A stretch of 5,309 bases of DNA, taken from positions 1-5,309 of the forward strand of contig JAJYFX010000166.1 of the NCBI GenBank assembly GCA_021785315.1, read 5' to 3'. The stretch is from Actinomycetes bacterium (GTDB lineage: Bacteria > Actinomycetota > Acidimicrobiia > Acidimicrobiales > Acidimicrobiaceae). Below, one piece after another: positions 4,645 through 5,309 of the stretch (the stretch's first letter is position 1; each line of letters starts with the position of its first letter). Below the pieces are notes generated by a model. The model had not been told where the DNA came from. It made no database searches and saw only the letters and a program-made list of their open reading frames with translations. The translations under genes and the position numbers were made by a program.

Positions 4645-5151
4645 ATGGTATCAAAAAGATCAAAACCAAATAAGCAGCCGGCAGCATCTGGGATAAAAAT
4701 CGTATCCCAGAACAGAAAGGCGCGGCACGATTACGACATCGCGCAAACCTTTGAAGCTGGCATCGAACTGAAGGGTTCCGAAATCAAGTCGGTGAGACTG
4801 GGCAAAGCACAGCTTAGAGACAGTTTCGTGAGAGTCGACAACAACGAAGCCTGGCTCCTCCAGGCTCACATACCTCCCTACGACTTTGCGCACGGGTTTG
4901 GTTCCCATGATCCGGACCGGCCTAAAAAGCTCCTTCTGCACCGAGACGAGATCGAGGAGCTTGCAGTTAGAACCAAATTACAGTCGCTGACGATTATCCC
5001 GCTTGCCATTTATTTGAAGAATGGAAGGGCAAAAATTGAGATAGCCCTTGCCAAAGGCCGCAAGAGCTACGACAAAAGAGCAGCAATTGCCCAGCGGGAC
5101 ACTCAAAGAGACACTGAAAGAGAACTCGCCAGCGCACGAAGAAGATCCTAG
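4645..5151 (+). CDS. smpB: SsrA-binding protein SmpB
   Basis: This 168-residue RNA-binding protein carries alanyl-tmRNA to ribosomes stalled without a stop codon and mimics the anticodon arm and mRNA in trans-translation. The OB-fold core is clear: IKIVSQNRKARHDYDI at 17-32, TFEAGIELKGSEIKSVRLGKA at 35-55, DSFV at 59-62, LLQAHIPPYDFA at 71-82, KKLLLHRDEIEEL at 94-106, IPLAIYLKNGRAKIEIALAKG at 118-138 and SYDKRAAIAQRD at 141-152. A basic C-terminal tail follows, the part that enters the mRNA channel. A short lysine-rich N-terminal extension (residues 1-16) precedes the core. Its own RNA partner, ssrA, begins about 50 bp downstream on the same strand. It is divergent from mec with a 29-bp gap. 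Confidence 0.97.
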   Translation: MVSKRSKPNKQPAASGIKIVSQNRKARHDYDIAQTFEAGIELKGSEIKSVRLGKAQLRDSFVRVDNNEAWLLQAHIPPYDFAHGFGSHDPDRPKKLLLHRDEIEELAVRTKLQSLTIIPLAIYLKNGRAKIEIALAKGRKSYDKRAAIAQRDTQRDTERELASARRRS

Positions 5152-5173
5152 GCGTCTACCCCATTCGGATTGC

Positions 5174-5179
5174 TAGAAT
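5174..5179 (+). promoter_or_regulatory. Possible -10 hexamer of ssrA
   Basis: TAGAAT fits TANNNT and lies about 21 nt before the likely mature 5' end of tmRNA, leaving room for a short 5' leader that RNase P would remove. TATACA (5181-5186) is an alternative. No TTGACA-like hexamer is found 16-18 nt upstream. No terminator is visible between smpB and ssrA, so read-through from smpB may also contribute. Confidence 0.35.
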
Positions 5180-5200
5180 GTATACAGACAAATAATCCAC

Positions 5201-5309
5201 GGGGGTGACAGGCTTCGACTTTGGTCGTCGAGGTAGGAGAAGCGAGCCGTGGTCTCCGGAGCCACGTAAAAGAGCCGGAAACATAAAATAAACGACGAGC
5301 CACAACTCG
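5201..5309 (+). ncRNA. ssrA: Transfer-messenger RNA (tmRNA), 5' part, cut by window edge
   Basis: tmRNA acts as alanyl-tRNA and then as a short mRNA to rescue stalled ribosomes and tag the unfinished protein for proteolysis. The visible part starts with GGGGGTGACAGGCTTCGAC, the tRNA-like acceptor strand and D-arm of tmRNA; its 3' partner lies beyond the window. A hairpin CGTGG/CCACG (5248-5252 with 5262-5266) has a loop TCCGG (5255-5259) that can pair with CCGGA (5275-5279), forming pseudoknot 1. The single-stranded A-rich segment before the tag follows. By alignment with the UAGUC-GCA junction of E. coli, TAAAC (5289-5293) precedes a GAC resume codon at 5294, and the tag begins Asp-Glu-Pro-Gln-Leu before the edge. 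The gene is just downstream of smpB, its protein partner. The exact 5' nucleotide could be off by one or two. Confidence 0.95.

Noticed and set aside
4616..4687. Hydrophobic N-terminal extension of Mec resembling a signal peptide or membrane anchor
   Set aside because: It is the antisense of the lysine-rich start of smpB (AAA codons read as TTT), has no counterpart in the Mec family, and the ATG at 4615 fits family length and promoter spacing.

Overview
The window looks like a chromosomal segment of an actinobacterium of moderate GC content. The main reason is gene order. On the minus strand, mec - cysO - cysM - murI - rph - rdgB reproduces the order of the Mycobacterium tuberculosis Rv1334-Rv1341 neighbourhood, except that the rhomboid-protease gene (Rv1337) and the metallo-beta-lactamase-fold gene (Rv1339) are absent. 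The CysO/CysM/Mec cysteine route is itself a mainly actinobacterial trait. Moderate GC would suit an acidimicrobiia-like lineage better than mycobacteria or Streptomyces, but that placement is a guess.

Layout. Positions 1-148 (minus) hold the N-terminal end of an IS1634-type transposase that runs out of the window. Positions 149-353 are an AT-richer spacer with transposase promoter signals and a 21-bp palindrome. Positions 354-614 (plus) hold a second, divergently oriented and truncated IS1634-type transposase start. Positions 630-2786 (minus) are a tight murI-rph-rdgB unit (glutamate racemase, RNase PH, XTP/dITP pyrophosphatase). Positions 2892-4615 (minus) are a mec-cysO-cysM unit for protein-bound cysteine synthesis. 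Only 29 bp separate mec from the divergent smpB (4645-5151, plus). The 5' end of tmRNA (ssrA) starts near 5201 and is cut by the window edge.

How the genes work together. CysM uses O-phosphoserine (its specificity arginine is present) and sulfur carried as a thiocarboxylate on CysO. The Mec JAMM metalloprotease then releases cysteine from the CysO-Cys adduct. This CysO ends Gly-Gly-Ser-Phe rather than in the bare Gly-Gly of the mycobacterial protein, so it should need trimming before it can be activated. Mec is the obvious candidate for that job as well. murI supplies D-glutamate for peptidoglycan, rph trims tRNA 3' ends, and rdgB clears damaged purine nucleotides. smpB and ssrA together form the trans-translation ribosome-rescue system.

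The most notable regulatory pattern is that four genes at the head of a transcription unit (both transposase starts, murI and mec) have a TANNNT -10-like hexamer exactly 7 nt before an ATG or GTG, the signature of leaderless actinobacterial promoters. Several other genes (cysO, cysM, rph, smpB) instead have a Shine-Dalgarno-like sequence; rdgB has neither clearly.
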